The notes: generated from the sequence alone by a model not told the origin. A stretch of DNA of 64,000 bases from Chlamydiales bacterium (GCA_024233455.1 JACKPP010000001.1:682001-746000), one strand, 5' to 3'. Numbered from the stretch's first letter, positions 44,796-53,108 are shown. Translations and numbers: made by a program.

Positions 44796-45829
44796 AACGT
44801 CTTGCTCTGCGCCCCTATGTGCTCTTGGGAATTGGTCTTTTTTTAGCTCTGAGTTTTCCTCAAAAAGGATCTAATTACCTGCGTTCTGGATTTGTTTCTA
44901 TATCCGTTCCTTTTTTTAAATTTGCCAATTGGATGCTCTATTCCGGAGCATTGATTGGCTCATCCATTCAACCCGAGCAAATGCAAAAGCAGCTTGAAAG
45001 TCTTCAGCTCGAAAATTTGGCACTGCACTCTCAAATTGAACGCATCTACACTTGGCTGGCACAAGAAGAGCATTTGGAGGGGTTAACCGAAACAGAAAGG
45101 CTAACTACCGAGCGTTTGGGTGCTATTAAATCCAATCTTTTAGAACAAAGTCAATTCTTGCCTGCCAAAGTTGTTTTTAGAGAGCCCGCGGCTTGGAGTA
45201 GTTTTATTTGGATCGACATTGGTCAAGCAGAGAATGAGAGGATTGGATTTGAGCTTATTGCCGCAAACAGCCCAGTTATTTCCGGCTCATCTCTTATCGG
45301 AGTGGTCGAATATGTGGGGAAAAACCGCTCAAAAGTCAGGCTGATCACTGATAGTTCCCTCACCCCTTCCGTATGTGGGGCTAGCGGTAAACTACAGCAG
45401 CGTTTTTTAGTTGAACACATCGATCCATTACTGAAAACGCTTCCCCTGCAAAAGGATCTGGATCCATCAGACTGTGAAACTTTGGTGTGTTTACTCGATT
45501 CCATCAAAGGGAAATTCGCGCATAGCCACGCCTCATTGACGTCTACCAGAGGCTTTGTTCAAGGGCTTAGCGAGCCCCTGTGGCGCGCTGGCAATCAAAC
45601 CCTAAAGGGCATGGGATATTGTCAGAAAAACGCAGCGACATTTCAGGTTGGTGATTTATTGGTTACTTCTGGAATGGATGGCGTATTTCCTCAAGGGCTA
45701 AACATTGGAGTCGTCTCAAAAGTCTTTCCACCCAATCTGGCAGATCCAACATATGTGTTTGAGACCCAGATTGCTGCTACTCATTTAGATGATTTAACGC
45801 ATGTTCAGGTTATTCCTCCTTGTCGCTAA
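44792..45829 (+). CDS. mreC: Rod shape-determining protein MreC
   Basis: 345 residues. One N-terminal membrane segment (YVLLGIGLFLALSF), a coiled-coil stretch (QKQLESLQLENLALHSQIERIY, in parts: QLESLQLENLAL and HSQIERIY) and the beta-rich domain typical of MreC with VVFREPAAWSSFIWIDIG, SSLIGVVEYVG, VRLITDSS and GDLLVTSGMDGVFPQGLNIG. MreC links MreB to the periplasmic cell-wall enzymes. In chlamydiae the MreB system drives polar division, which ties it to dacB and dapA here. The ATGA overlap puts it in one operon with the aminotransferase. Confidence 0.88.
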   Translation: MKRLALRPYVLLGIGLFLALSFPQKGSNYLRSGFVSISVPFFKFANWMLYSGALIGSSIQPEQMQKQLESLQLENLALHSQIERIYTWLAQEEHLEGLTETERLTTERLGAIKSNLLEQSQFLPAKVVFREPAAWSSFIWIDIGQAENERIGFELIAANSPVISGSSLIGVVEYVGKNRSKVRLITDSSLTPSVCGASGKLQQRFLVEHIDPLLKTLPLQKDLDPSDCETLVCLLDSIKGKFAHSHASLTSTRGFVQGLSEPLWRAGNQTLKGMGYCQKNAATFQVGDLLVTSGMDGVFPQGLNIGVVSKVFPPNLADPTYVFETQIAATHLDDLTHVQVIPPCR

Positions 45830-46046
45830 GCTATCTCTTTTGGTATTCTCTGCGGTATGATTTTTCTTAAAAACGTTACCACATACTTTCAGCCCTTGGC
45901 AGTTAGTCGAAAAAGAAGAAACGGTTGTCATCCCGAGCAGTTGCAGAACAACGACATAGGTAGACTGCCCGTTTTGCAATCAAAACTGGTTTTACAGGGA
46001 CAATGCCAGCTGAGTTTTTTGATTGAGCACTCGGATAAATTGTAAA

Positions 46047-46646
46047 ATGAATGATTCCCTTGTCCTTGTACATTCATTTCTACGAGGCGTTCACTGCGGC
46101 TCTGCACACGGTCTTTACCACCCTACAGAGAAGCTTCCCCTTATCTTCCATCTTGCAACTAACTACTATGCATTGGGCATGGTCAACACTGCTCTTAGCA
46201 AAAATGCACTCAGTAAAACCCTATCTTTAGAAATGCGTCTTATATTAAGTGGTAGTATGACCCTAATTTCTTATGGGATCTGTTACCTTGCTGACGATGA
46301 AAAAGTCACAACTTTTATGCTGCACATTCCATGCATCATTACCTGTTTTTGCGCAACTTACATCGGTGGTTCTTTTGGTGCATTTACTTTGCTCATGATC
46401 GAATGCAACTCTCTTATAGAGTATTGGCCTGATACGCCCTATCTGAAGGTAGGTCGGGTGGCTATCGTGCATTTTGCTACCCTGGTTTGCGGTTCTCCAG
46501 TCGAGAGAACTATTCTGATTGGTCGTTATCTGCTTTTCCCAATTGCTGGGTACGAAAAAGGCACCAAAATCATTATGGGCACTCCATTGGAAGTGGCACA
46601 GACGCTATACTCACTCAGACCTTCAGCGTGGCAATGCTCTTTGTGA
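46047..46646 (+). CDS. Membrane protein of unknown function
   Basis: 199 residues from the ATG at 46047; an in-frame TTG lies upstream at 46023. Several hydrophobic stretches (LILSGSMTLISYGICYL, LHIPCIITCFCATYIGGSFGAFTLL in part, VGRVAIVHFATLVCG) suggest four to five membrane spans. Many cysteines. No family recognised. The last 32 bases overlap the BTB-domain frame on the other strand. No convincing ribosome-binding site. The 200 bases before it (45830-46046) show no feature I can name. Confidence 0.5.
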   Translation: MNDSLVLVHSFLRGVHCGSAHGLYHPTEKLPLIFHLATNYYALGMVNTALSKNALSKTLSLEMRLILSGSMTLISYGICYLADDEKVTTFMLHIPCIITCFCATYIGGSFGAFTLLMIECNSLIEYWPDTPYLKVGRVAIVHFATLVCGSPVERTILIGRYLLFPIAGYEKGTKIIMGTPLEVAQTLYSLRPSAWQCSL

Positions 46647-47184
46647 GCTCCAGTGCTTGGCGGGGTCGTCCTAGTTCGTCATTAAGTTGAAGTAAAAACC
46701 GACTATTTGTGTCCTCTGCCAGTTGAAGTAATCTAGGCAAGTCATCAGGAGATGCGCATGCGCTCAAAGCATTTGCTGCACAGTCAAAAAGTCCGGGTTG
46801 CATGTACATATGGGCCATTTCCAAAAGCTCAAAGACAGAGTCTTTTGGAATTACATCAAGAGATAATAGGTGATGTGCTACGTGCTGATGGCCGAAGTAG
46901 ATATTTCTGACAAATAGCTCCACGGCCTCCTCTGACCATGCATCCATATTATAAGTGTTTTGTTCGGCTTCTGCCATAGATGCTTGTAGCATGCCTTGTA
47001 AAACCTCAGGTCCCTGGACATCCAAAACACATTTATGGAGTTTTATCACTATAGCGCCGAAAACCCGGCCATTTATGGCCGGGATAAACGGCGCTGGCAA
47101 ATTAGTTAGGCGGCAATTGTTGTTTTTCACTAGATTGTCTAATGGCATCCATACTGGCTCCGCCACAAGTCCCGGCAAAATCAC
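46615..47184 (-). CDS. BTB/POZ-domain protein (probably N-terminally truncated)
   Basis: Recognisable BTB fold elements run from LHKCVLDVQGPEVLQGML through AWSEEAVELFVRNIYFG and DSVFELLEMAHMYMQPGLFDCAANAL; this is the eukaryotic domain used as a Cullin-3 adaptor or for dimerisation. Such domains are expanded in amoeba-associated chlamydiae and are probable effectors. The first strands of the domain are absent, and the first 40 or so residues of this frame are translated from the 43-base palindrome at 47053-47095 and neighbouring DNA, so the true start is probably a GTG or ATG after 47050, or the gene is a remnant. I annotate the whole open frame and mark the start as unsure. Confidence 0.55.
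   Translation of the reverse strand: MILPGLVAEPVWMPLDNLVKNNNCRLTNLPAPFIPAINGRVFGAIVIKLHKCVLDVQGPEVLQGMLQASMAEAEQNTYNMDAWSEEAVELFVRNIYFGHQHVAHHLLSLDVIPKDSVFELLEMAHMYMQPGLFDCAANALSACASPDDLPRLLQLAEDTNSRFLLQLNDELGRPRQALELTKSIATLKV
47053..47095. terminator. 43-base nested palindrome
   Basis: Outer arms AGCGCCG (47053-47059) and CGGCGCT (47089-47095); inner arms CCCGGCCA (47064-47071) and TGGCCGGG (47076-47083) around TTTA. It lies just after the stop (47102) of the gene that the TnpB element interrupts, so it probably served as that gene's terminator. A related unit is at 27679-27720. Confidence 0.7.
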
Positions 47185-47224
47185 TAGGGGACCAAAAGCT
47201 TTTACACCAAAGAGCTCTTGTTAC
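47102..47224 (-). pseudogene. 3' end of the gene interrupted by the TnpB element
   Basis: If 47225-48518 is removed, the frame of the upstream gene at 48468-49214 continues from 48519 straight into 47224 and runs 40 more codons to a stop at 47102. It is hydrophilic with several Ser, Lys and Gln near the end (DAIRQSSEKQQLPPN) and is followed by the nested palindrome. That reading is the one I propose. Confidence 0.65.
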
Positions 47225-47296
47225 TGAATTTGGTCACAAAGACCAAATGAACATGAAAGAGAAACACACAAGATCTTCCTCTTCTTAAATTCTTTG

Positions 47297-47325
47297 TTGA
47301 CATCTTCATAGGCCAAATTTAAAAT
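47297..47325 (+). promoter_or_regulatory. Promoter of tnpB
   Basis: TTGACA (47297-47302) and TAAAAT (47320-47325), spacer 17 bases, just before the ATG at 47332. Near consensus. Confidence 0.55.
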
Positions 47326-47331
47326 ATTATC

Positions 47332-48471
47332 ATGATCATACGCAAGGCATTTCGCTACAGGATAAAACCGACAAAAGAGCAAAAGGAGAAACTCGTAAGC
47401 TTTGCAGGAGCATGCCGCTTTGTTTATAACCGAGGGCTTGCAAATCGAAAAGAGCTTTACGAAAAGGCGAAAAAATCTATTAGCTACTATGAGCAAAACG
47501 TCGAACTTACCCAGCTCAAAAAACAAGAAGACACCTCTTGGCTAAAAGATATTCACTCGCAAATTTTGCAGCAATCACTCCAAGATCTAGACAAGGGGTT
47601 TAAACGGTTTTTTAAGGAAAAAGACGGTGGCTATCCTAGATTTAAGTGCAAAGGAATAAGAGATAGCTTTAGGTATCCACAAGGCGTTAAAATCGATGAT
47701 AATAAAGCCTTTTTGCCAAAGATCGGTTGGGTTACATTCATCAAATCCCGAGAAATCGCAGGAGATCTCAAACAAACCACGATAGCAAGAGAAGGGGAGC
47801 ACTGGTATATCAGCTTTTCTTGTTTGATCGAAATTCCCGATCCTATACCAGTCCCTATCAAAGAAGACAATGCGATCGGGATCGACGTTGGGATCAAAAC
47901 CTACGCCACATGCGCTATTGGGAAAGAGCATGAGCTAGTCTCTGTCGAGTCACCAAAATTCTACCATAAGCTTTTGCCGCGGCTGCAGGTACTACAAAAG
48001 CGATTGTCTAAAAAACAAAAGGGCAGCAACAATTGGAGAAAAGCGAAACAACAGCTTGCAAAACTGCATGCAAAAATCAAACATGCAAGGGAAAACTTTG
48101 CACATCAGTTATCGACATGGATCGTTAAAAATCACGACGTCATTTGTGTCGAAACACTGAAGATCAAAACCCTATTGCAAGCAAAACAACATAAACTAGC
48201 TAGGTCCATCAGCGATGCGGGGTGGAGGCAGTTTTTGACCTATCTAAAATACAAAGCTCAGGAGCTAGGAAAGCACTTTGTGGAAGCAGGAGAATACTTT
48301 CCAAGTACTCAAATCTGCTCATCGTGTGGAAACCGGCGTGAAATGAGCTTGCAAATGAGAAGATATAACTGCAAAAATTGTGGGCTAGACATAGATCGAG
48401 ACTACAATAGCAGTATAGCAATCAAGACCGCGGGAATGACGGTCTTAAAAGCTTGTAGAGCGGCCCGTTAG
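47332..48471 (+). CDS. tnpB: RNA-guided nuclease TnpB (IS605 OrfB type)
   Basis: 379 residues, intact. N-terminal helix-turn-helix domain (KAFRYRIKPTKEQKE); RuvC-like catalytic residues are an Asp in GIDVGIKTYAT near 184, a Glu in VETLKI near 273 and an Asp in DRDYNSS near 355; a zinc ribbon is formed by CSSCG near 328 and CKNCG near 346. TnpB proteins cut DNA guided by an RNA made from the element's right end. All three catalytic residues are present, so the nuclease could be active. The stop lies 47 bases from the element's right end. Confidence 0.93.
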   Translation: MIIRKAFRYRIKPTKEQKEKLVSFAGACRFVYNRGLANRKELYEKAKKSISYYEQNVELTQLKKQEDTSWLKDIHSQILQQSLQDLDKGFKRFFKEKDGGYPRFKCKGIRDSFRYPQGVKIDDNKAFLPKIGWVTFIKSREIAGDLKQTTIAREGEHWYISFSCLIEIPDPIPVPIKEDNAIGIDVGIKTYATCAIGKEHELVSVESPKFYHKLLPRLQVLQKRLSKKQKGSNNWRKAKQQLAKLHAKIKHARENFAHQLSTWIVKNHDVICVETLKIKTLLQAKQHKLARSISDAGWRQFLTYLKYKAQELGKHFVEAGEYFPSTQICSSCGNRREMSLQMRRYNCKNCGLDIDRDYNSSIAIKTAGMTVLKACRAAR

Positions 48472-48518
48472 GGAGCGATGAAACAAGAATCTCTTTCCTT
48501 CAGGAAAGAGAGGTTCAA
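48400..48518 (+). ncRNA. Probable omega (right-end) RNA of the TnpB element
   Basis: In this family the guide RNA overlaps the end of tnpB and extends through the right end into flanking DNA. Here the hairpin TCTCTTTCC/GGAAAGAGA and TTCAA close the element. Boundaries are a guess. Confidence 0.4.
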
Positions 48519-49214
48519 AGATCCAGTAGCAGCTGTCGTAAAGGTGAAATCCCCAGTTTCATTGCGTCTCTCAAACAATAGAGAATTGAGTCGGCCTGGG
48601 GGTTCCTCTCGAGGTAATCCTACTGGGGGCACTAGAAATGTATGCCCGAGTGATTGTTGCCAATGGATGGTGTATTTTGTAACTGGTATTAAAAGTGGAG
48701 AGCCTGGTAGCTGTTTTAAAAATTGTACCTCATGAAAGGAAAGGTCTAAGCTTTTTAAAATATTTGGTAACTCAAGCGAGAGATACAAGTTGAATCTTGT
48801 TGTGCCTTTTTTTGCGCCTTCATGTTCAAAAATGGATGCAATTTGGTCTTCTTGTTCACATATGTAACAAGCTGGTTTAATAAGAAATAATTCACTACTT
48901 CCAGATTCTAATCCTTTTAACAACAATATCCTAAGCTTTTTGATAGATTCTTTAATCTCTCTATAAACATGTTTATTCGTAATTAACTTATCTGATTCGC
49001 GTGTTATTATCATGTCTTTTTGATTCATGAGTTGTAAGTAACACGTTGCCAAAAAGTGTTCCGGTGATGAAAGAATTTGAAACCAATCCTTACAGGCAAG
49101 CAATCTTTCAACTTGACCGAGTGGTATCTCAGTTATAAGGGGCATTTGATGAGGATTGGTTGGATTTAGAAATGGGATATATGATCCTTCGTTAGAAAAT
49201 CCTCTTATTGACAT
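48468..49214 (-). pseudogene. Gene of unknown function interrupted by the TnpB element
   Basis: The frame opens at 49214 after GAGGT and runs into the element, whose right end supplies the last 17 codons (the part after 48519 reads NLSFLKERD). Read to 48519 it is 232 residues, with a possible helical segment IPLGQVERLLACKDWFQIL, several hydrophobic patches, and a cysteine motif CYICEQE. Restoring the insertion site gives an uninterrupted frame of about 272 residues. Whether the chimeric product is made is unknown. I recognise no family. It is in the same accessory patch as the BTB frame, so an effector role is possible. Confidence 0.55.
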
Positions 49215-49275
49215 GGTGTACCTCATCTATTTTGGAATAAGATACCATAAAAAGTTATATAATGTCAAAGTATCT

Positions 49276-50361
49276 TTATAATATACTGTCTTGTATTTGA
49301 TTAAAGTAATTATTATATAGCTTTTGAATTTCTTTTTTTAGCTTATGATCATCAGTGATGGACTCGAAGGTGTACTCGTAGAGCTCCCTTCTAGCTTGTT
49401 CAAAGACGCTTTGATCTTCTTCCAGATGGTCCTCTAAAATAGAGTAAATCTCGTGGAGAGAATCGAGAGGAATGGAGAGCCCGCAGCGCTGCAAAGGGTT
49501 TGCTCTTTCAGGACCGATGAAAAGCATGGGCCGGTTATAGGTTAGAAAGTCGTACCCGATAGAGGAGCGATCCCCCATGTAAATTTTGACGTTTTCTAAA
49601 ATGGGATAAATGAGCGGAAATTCACTCACAAATTGGACCGAGGGATGGTGCTCGTATCTGGCTAGGACCCGTTCAACTTCCATTAGGTTTTGAATATTTA
49701 GGTTAGGATGGATTTTGACGATTAAGTTGTAGGTATCTGGAAGCTCATCGATCAGGGTGGGGCAGGCATCGAAAAAGGTTGTCGGCTCGATCCCATCAGA
49801 CCAGGTGGGTGCATAGAGAATGAGGTCTTTTTGCTCTGCAAATTGCGATCCAATTTCAGTTTGAAATAGGTTCATGTAAAACGGCTTTACATGACTAAAG
49901 AGCCGATGGCGATAGTTTCCGATGGCCACAGTTCCCTTTAGCTCTTCAAAGACATTGTAGTCACGGAAGAAGTCGCGCATTTTCTGGCCGTAGACGAGGG
50001 CGTACTGTTCATCTTTGAGGCTTTGGTGGTGGAGGGCAGCGGTGCCTTTGTCTGAGCTGCCGTGAGGGCACCAGATCGATAGGACGTGTTTGCCGTAGAG
50101 ATGCTTGACGCTAAAGAAGAGTTTAGAGAGCATAACTGCTGGTAGACAGGAAAAGACGACGCTATAGTGATCGGCAATGTGTTTGGCTAGTCCCAATTCG
50201 TCAATGTAAAAGACCACGAGGGAGGGATAGTATTTTTTAGCAAGATTGGACAAACTTTCCTCGGTTACGATAAGCGGTATATCAAGTAGTAGACAAAGAG
50301 GGGCAATGTGATCGAGATGATGAGGGGCTAGGCCGTAAATAAAACCTGTTGCTGCCCTCAT
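49276..50361 (-). CDS. CDP-glycerol glycerophosphotransferase-like protein, copy A
   Basis: 361 residues. The pattern ILYAPTWSDG, IVKIHPNL, YMGDRSSIGYDFL and RPMLFIGPERA is that of the TagB/TagF-type family (teichoic-acid glycerophosphate transferases). Coupled to the preceding paralog by ATGA. Gram-negative bacteria use relatives for polyol-phosphate capsules or surface polymers; the substrate here is unknown. A palindrome copy is inside at 49874-49892. No signal peptide, consistent with a cytosolic or membrane-peripheral enzyme. Confidence 0.75.
   Translation of the reverse strand: MRAATGFIYGLAPHHLDHIAPLCLLLDIPLIVTEESLSNLAKKYYPSLVVFYIDELGLAKHIADHYSVVFSCLPAVMLSKLFFSVKHLYGKHVLSIWCPHGSSDKGTAALHHQSLKDEQYALVYGQKMRDFFRDYNVFEELKGTVAIGNYRHRLFSHVKPFYMNLFQTEIGSQFAEQKDLILYAPTWSDGIEPTTFFDACPTLIDELPDTYNLIVKIHPNLNIQNLMEVERVLARYEHHPSVQFVSEFPLIYPILENVKIYMGDRSSIGYDFLTYNRPMLFIGPERANPLQRCGLSIPLDSLHEIYSILEDHLEEDQSVFEQARRELYEYTFESITDDHKLKKEIQKLYNNYFNQIQDSIL
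49874..49892. repeat. 19-bp near-palindrome, copy 7
   Basis: ATGTAAAACGGCTTTACAT, inside copy A of the glycerophosphotransferase-like pair. Confidence 0.85.
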
Positions 50362-51395
50362 GCAATCACCAAAGGATGGGTTTCTTTAAGCGCTGCTAAA
50401 ATGTCAGAGTGAATCGCTTTTGGTGACTGCTCCGGTCCAAAAGCTTCGTTGTAAAGCCGAATTTGTGCATTTTTGTGCTCGCTGGATAAGGGCGTTTCAA
50501 TCACTTCAAACGGATTCCCTTCTACCGTGGTTCCACAGGTAGAAAGCGGTGTTTCGTATCCAGGTTTGTGGAGGAAAAACATGGGCTTGTTGAATGTTAA
50601 GGCGTCGTAGCCCACTGAGGAGTAGTCTCCCAGGTAGATGGCGCAGCGGTTTAGGATGGGATAGATCACCGGATAGTTCAGTAGGACTTGGATGTTGGGA
50701 TATTTTTTGCAGTGTTCAATGATGTAGTAAGTATGAGCCGGTTGGTGCCTTTCTAAGAGTGGATGGAGCTTCACTAGCAGATTAAGATGAGGCGGCAAGG
50801 TGCCAATCATGGTTTGGCAGTGGTCGAGAAACGAGGTGCTATCCTCTAAATCCTTCCACGTTGGAGCATAGAGAATGGTGGGTTGATCTTTTTCAAATTG
50901 CGAAAAGATGTTTTGCTCCGCTAAGAGGTCAAAATGGGTTTGAAACTGTTTGTAGAAGCTATAGCGGTAATTACCAACGAGAACTGTTTTTTGGATCTTT
51001 TCTAGAAGGTGATGCTCTTTTAAATAGCCAAGCATCTGAGGGCCATAGACGAGATGGATGTCGTGCAAGAGATGAGGATCAATATGCTTAAACCCAAAGG
51101 TCTTATCGGAATTGCCATGCGGACAGTAGATAAAGCGCATCGCACCGCGTAATAAATGGGCCAGCTCTGTTGTCCATCGCTTTCCCGAGATGAACAATGT
51201 GTCGAAGTTGTTTTTTAGAAACGATGGGCCAAAGTCACGGTGATCACAGTATACCATCTCGATTTGGGGATAGTGTTTAGCAGATAGTTCAAATAAGGCA
51301 GGATCAGTGATAACTAGGGGCATTCCCAGGATGTGGCATAAGGGAGCTAGGTGATCGGGATGGGTGAAACTATTGGTGATGGCCGCAGCTTTCAT
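50358..51395 (-). CDS. CDP-glycerol glycerophosphotransferase-like protein, copy B
   Basis: About 345 residues. It shares with the next gene PHGNSDKTFG-like, TILYAPTWKDLE, LLVKLHPLLE and YLGDYSSVGYDALTFNKPMFF. The start I prefer is the ATG at 51395; a GTG two codons upstream would also work. The two genes form an overlapping pair, so they may build one polymer or two alternating units. Donor is likely CDP-activated in the family, unproved here. Confidence 0.75.
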   Translation of the reverse strand: MKAAAITNSFTHPDHLAPLCHILGMPLVITDPALFELSAKHYPQIEMVYCDHRDFGPSFLKNNFDTLFISGKRWTTELAHLLRGAMRFIYCPHGNSDKTFGFKHIDPHLLHDIHLVYGPQMLGYLKEHHLLEKIQKTVLVGNYRYSFYKQFQTHFDLLAEQNIFSQFEKDQPTILYAPTWKDLEDSTSFLDHCQTMIGTLPPHLNLLVKLHPLLERHQPAHTYYIIEHCKKYPNIQVLLNYPVIYPILNRCAIYLGDYSSVGYDALTFNKPMFFLHKPGYETPLSTCGTTVEGNPFEVIETPLSSEHKNAQIRLYNEAFGPEQSPKAIHSDILAALKETHPLVIA

Positions 51396-51415
51396 GCCCA
51401 CACTATAGCATAATG

Positions 51416-51922
51416 CTATTTCTTTTGGGGGGAGTCTTCTTGAAAATCAACGGCTAAAAGGATGGGTTGTTTTTTCTTTTTAGAGTAAACCGCCTGAATT
51501 CTCATCGGATCATCGGGAGGACTTTGAGGCAGCTCCATACGAGTATCGACTGCTTGCTTTAACAGATCATTACGCCTTATCTGGTCTTCAATTTTTGCAT
51601 CTAATAGCTCCAGTTGCTCAAAAAGGGCGGCGCTTTCGCAATCGTCTTCATCCATCGAGGTTAAAATAGTGGGAAGATCGATTGATGTACTGGAGGCCAG
51701 ATGTAAGATTTTAGTGGTGATTTCTTGGCGTTTTTGGCGAATATTGATCAGCTGTACTTCGGTTTCATGAAAGAAGGTGGCAAGCTGGGCACTCATTTCT
51801 TGATCCCCCGATAAAATAGCGTATTCCATCTGGTGGGCAAAGCTTAGCGCATCACGCATTGAATTGACTTCTAAGCACATCTGCTCTTTTAGAGCCGTGT
51901 GTAAAGGGCATGCATCACTCAT
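51416..51922 (-). CDS. Coiled-coil protein, FlgN-like
   Basis: 168 residues, helical, with long amphipathic stretches (CLEVNSMRDALSFAHQMEYAIL in parts; HETEVQLINIRQKRQEITTKIL in parts) and an acidic, proline-rich tail. The size and helical spacing recall FlgN-type export chaperones, and chlamydiae have flagellar-like secretion parts, but the match is weak. It is followed by the glycerophosphotransferase-like pair on the same strand. Function unknown. Confidence 0.45.
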   Translation of the reverse strand: MSDACPLHTALKEQMCLEVNSMRDALSFAHQMEYAILSGDQEMSAQLATFFHETEVQLINIRQKRQEITTKILHLASSTSIDLPTILTSMDEDDCESAALFEQLELLDAKIEDQIRRNDLLKQAVDTRMELPQSPPDDPMRIQAVYSKKKKQPILLAVDFQEDSPQKK

Positions 51923-52043
51923 AATTCCTCCTAGTTAATGATATACATGCAAAAACCGTGCCAACTTTGCATGTATCGTTAACTTTTTAGAAAAAGGAAC
52001 TTGCGTTATGCTCCTAGCCTAGATGAATAGATTAGGGGCAAAA

Positions 52044-53108
52044 ATGACCCGGGAAAAAAGAGACATAACGGCGTTAAGGGAGTGGTTTTTGCGGGCCAGA
52101 CGCTCGTTGCCTTGGCGAGAAAACCATACCCCCTACCGGGTGTGGGTGTCTGAAGTGATGCTTCAACAGACCCAAGTGAGCGTTGTAATACCCTATTTTG
52201 AGCGTTGGATGGAGCTGTTTCCCACAATTGAGGCGCTGGCAGCAGCGGATATTGATCAGGTGATTAAAGCTTGGGAGGGTTTGGGTTATTATTCAAGAGC
52301 TAGAAATTTACATGCTGGCGCCAAGGAAATCGTCTGTAAATACGGCGGGGCATTTCCTAGCACTAAGGAGGATCTTTTAAAAATAAAGGGTCTGGGTTCC
52401 TATACCGCGGGGGCCATCTTGGCTTTTGCATTTCAGAAAAGAGCAGCTGCAGTTGATGGCAATGTGCGACGGGTTCTTGCCAGGTATGATGCCATCCAGC
52501 TGAGCATCGATTTGCCTTCGGTGCAAAAAGAGATGGAAGAGCGTACCCTAGCCCTCCTTCCAACTACAGACCCCCATCAGGTGATGGAAGGTTTGATTGA
52601 GCTAGGAGCTCTTATTTGCCAGAAGAATCCTCAATGTTTTAAATGTCCATTATCAAACGGGTGTAGGGCGTATATCAATGGCTTAGAAAAAGAGCTGCCT
52701 ATCAGAAGAAAACGTCCAAAAATTCTGGCTTTACATCGGTTGGTGTGGATTGCTATCCAAGGCAACCACGTTCTGGTGTCCAAGGGAAAAAAAGGTAAAG
52801 TCATGGCTGATCTCTGGCATTTTCCCTTCTTTGAGTTGGATACTATGATCGATATTGAGGTCGTTGAAAAAGAGCTTGAATCTTTTCTAGGCCAGGTAAC
52901 TTATGCTAAGGAATTGGATACAATCAAGCATGGTTTTACCCGCTATCAGGCAACTCTTTACCCGCATGTGTGGGTAAGTGCTACTCAAGTAGAGCTTTTA
53001 AATCATACGTGGGTCCATATCGACCAATTGACAAGTTTACCATTTTGCTCTGGACATCGAGAACTCGCTCGAGAATTAAAATCGGTCGTGTTATCTCTTG
53101 GAGTATGA
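52044..53108 (+). CDS. mutY: Adenine DNA glycosylase
   Basis: 354 residues from the ATG at 52044, preceded by AGGGGC at five bases. It removes adenine mispaired with 8-oxoguanine. Catalytic Glu37 in SEVMLQQTQV, helix-hairpin-helix GLGSYTAGAI, Asp in VDGNVRRVLAR, and the iron-sulfur ligands C-x5-C-x2-C-x5-C in CQKNPQCFKCPLSNGC. E. coli MutY has C-x6-C-x2-C-x5-C, so one spacing residue is missing here. The C-terminal MutT-like domain that senses 8-oxoG is present (from about residue 220). It overlaps the P-type ATPase by ATGA. Confidence 0.93.
   Translation: MTREKRDITALREWFLRARRSLPWRENHTPYRVWVSEVMLQQTQVSVVIPYFERWMELFPTIEALAAADIDQVIKAWEGLGYYSRARNLHAGAKEIVCKYGGAFPSTKEDLLKIKGLGSYTAGAILAFAFQKRAAAVDGNVRRVLARYDAIQLSIDLPSVQKEMEERTLALLPTTDPHQVMEGLIELGALICQKNPQCFKCPLSNGCRAYINGLEKELPIRRKRPKILALHRLVWIAIQGNHVLVSKGKKGKVMADLWHFPFFELDTMIDIEVVEKELESFLGQVTYAKELDTIKHGFTRYQATLYPHVWVSATQVELLNHTWVHIDQLTSLPFCSGHRELARELKSVVLSLGV

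Larger units (their letters stand above)
47225..48518 (+). mobile_element. IS200/IS605-type element carrying only tnpB
   Basis: 1294 bases. Left end: target-like TTAC at 47221-47224, then a hairpin, TTTGGTC (47229-47235) with GACCAAA (47241-47247). Right end: a hairpin of TCTCTTTCC with GGAAAGAGA and the terminal TTCAA at 48514-48518, as in IS605-family ends. There is no tnpA (Y1 transposase), so a TnpA supplied elsewhere would be needed to move it. No target duplication is expected for this family. Confidence 0.8.

Noticed and set aside
45830..46046. A small RNA or gene between mreC and the next gene
   Set aside because: The 62-codon frame there has no ribosome site or recognisable feature, and no stable RNA fold was evident by eye.
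47332..48471. TnpB as a Cas12-type CRISPR nuclease
   Set aside because: It is 379 residues with IS605-type ends, and no CRISPR array or cas gene is present.
52970..53104. A longer start for the P-type ATPase
   Set aside because: The extra residues only read mutY out of frame; the ATG at 53105 overlaps the mutY stop and begins the membrane domain.
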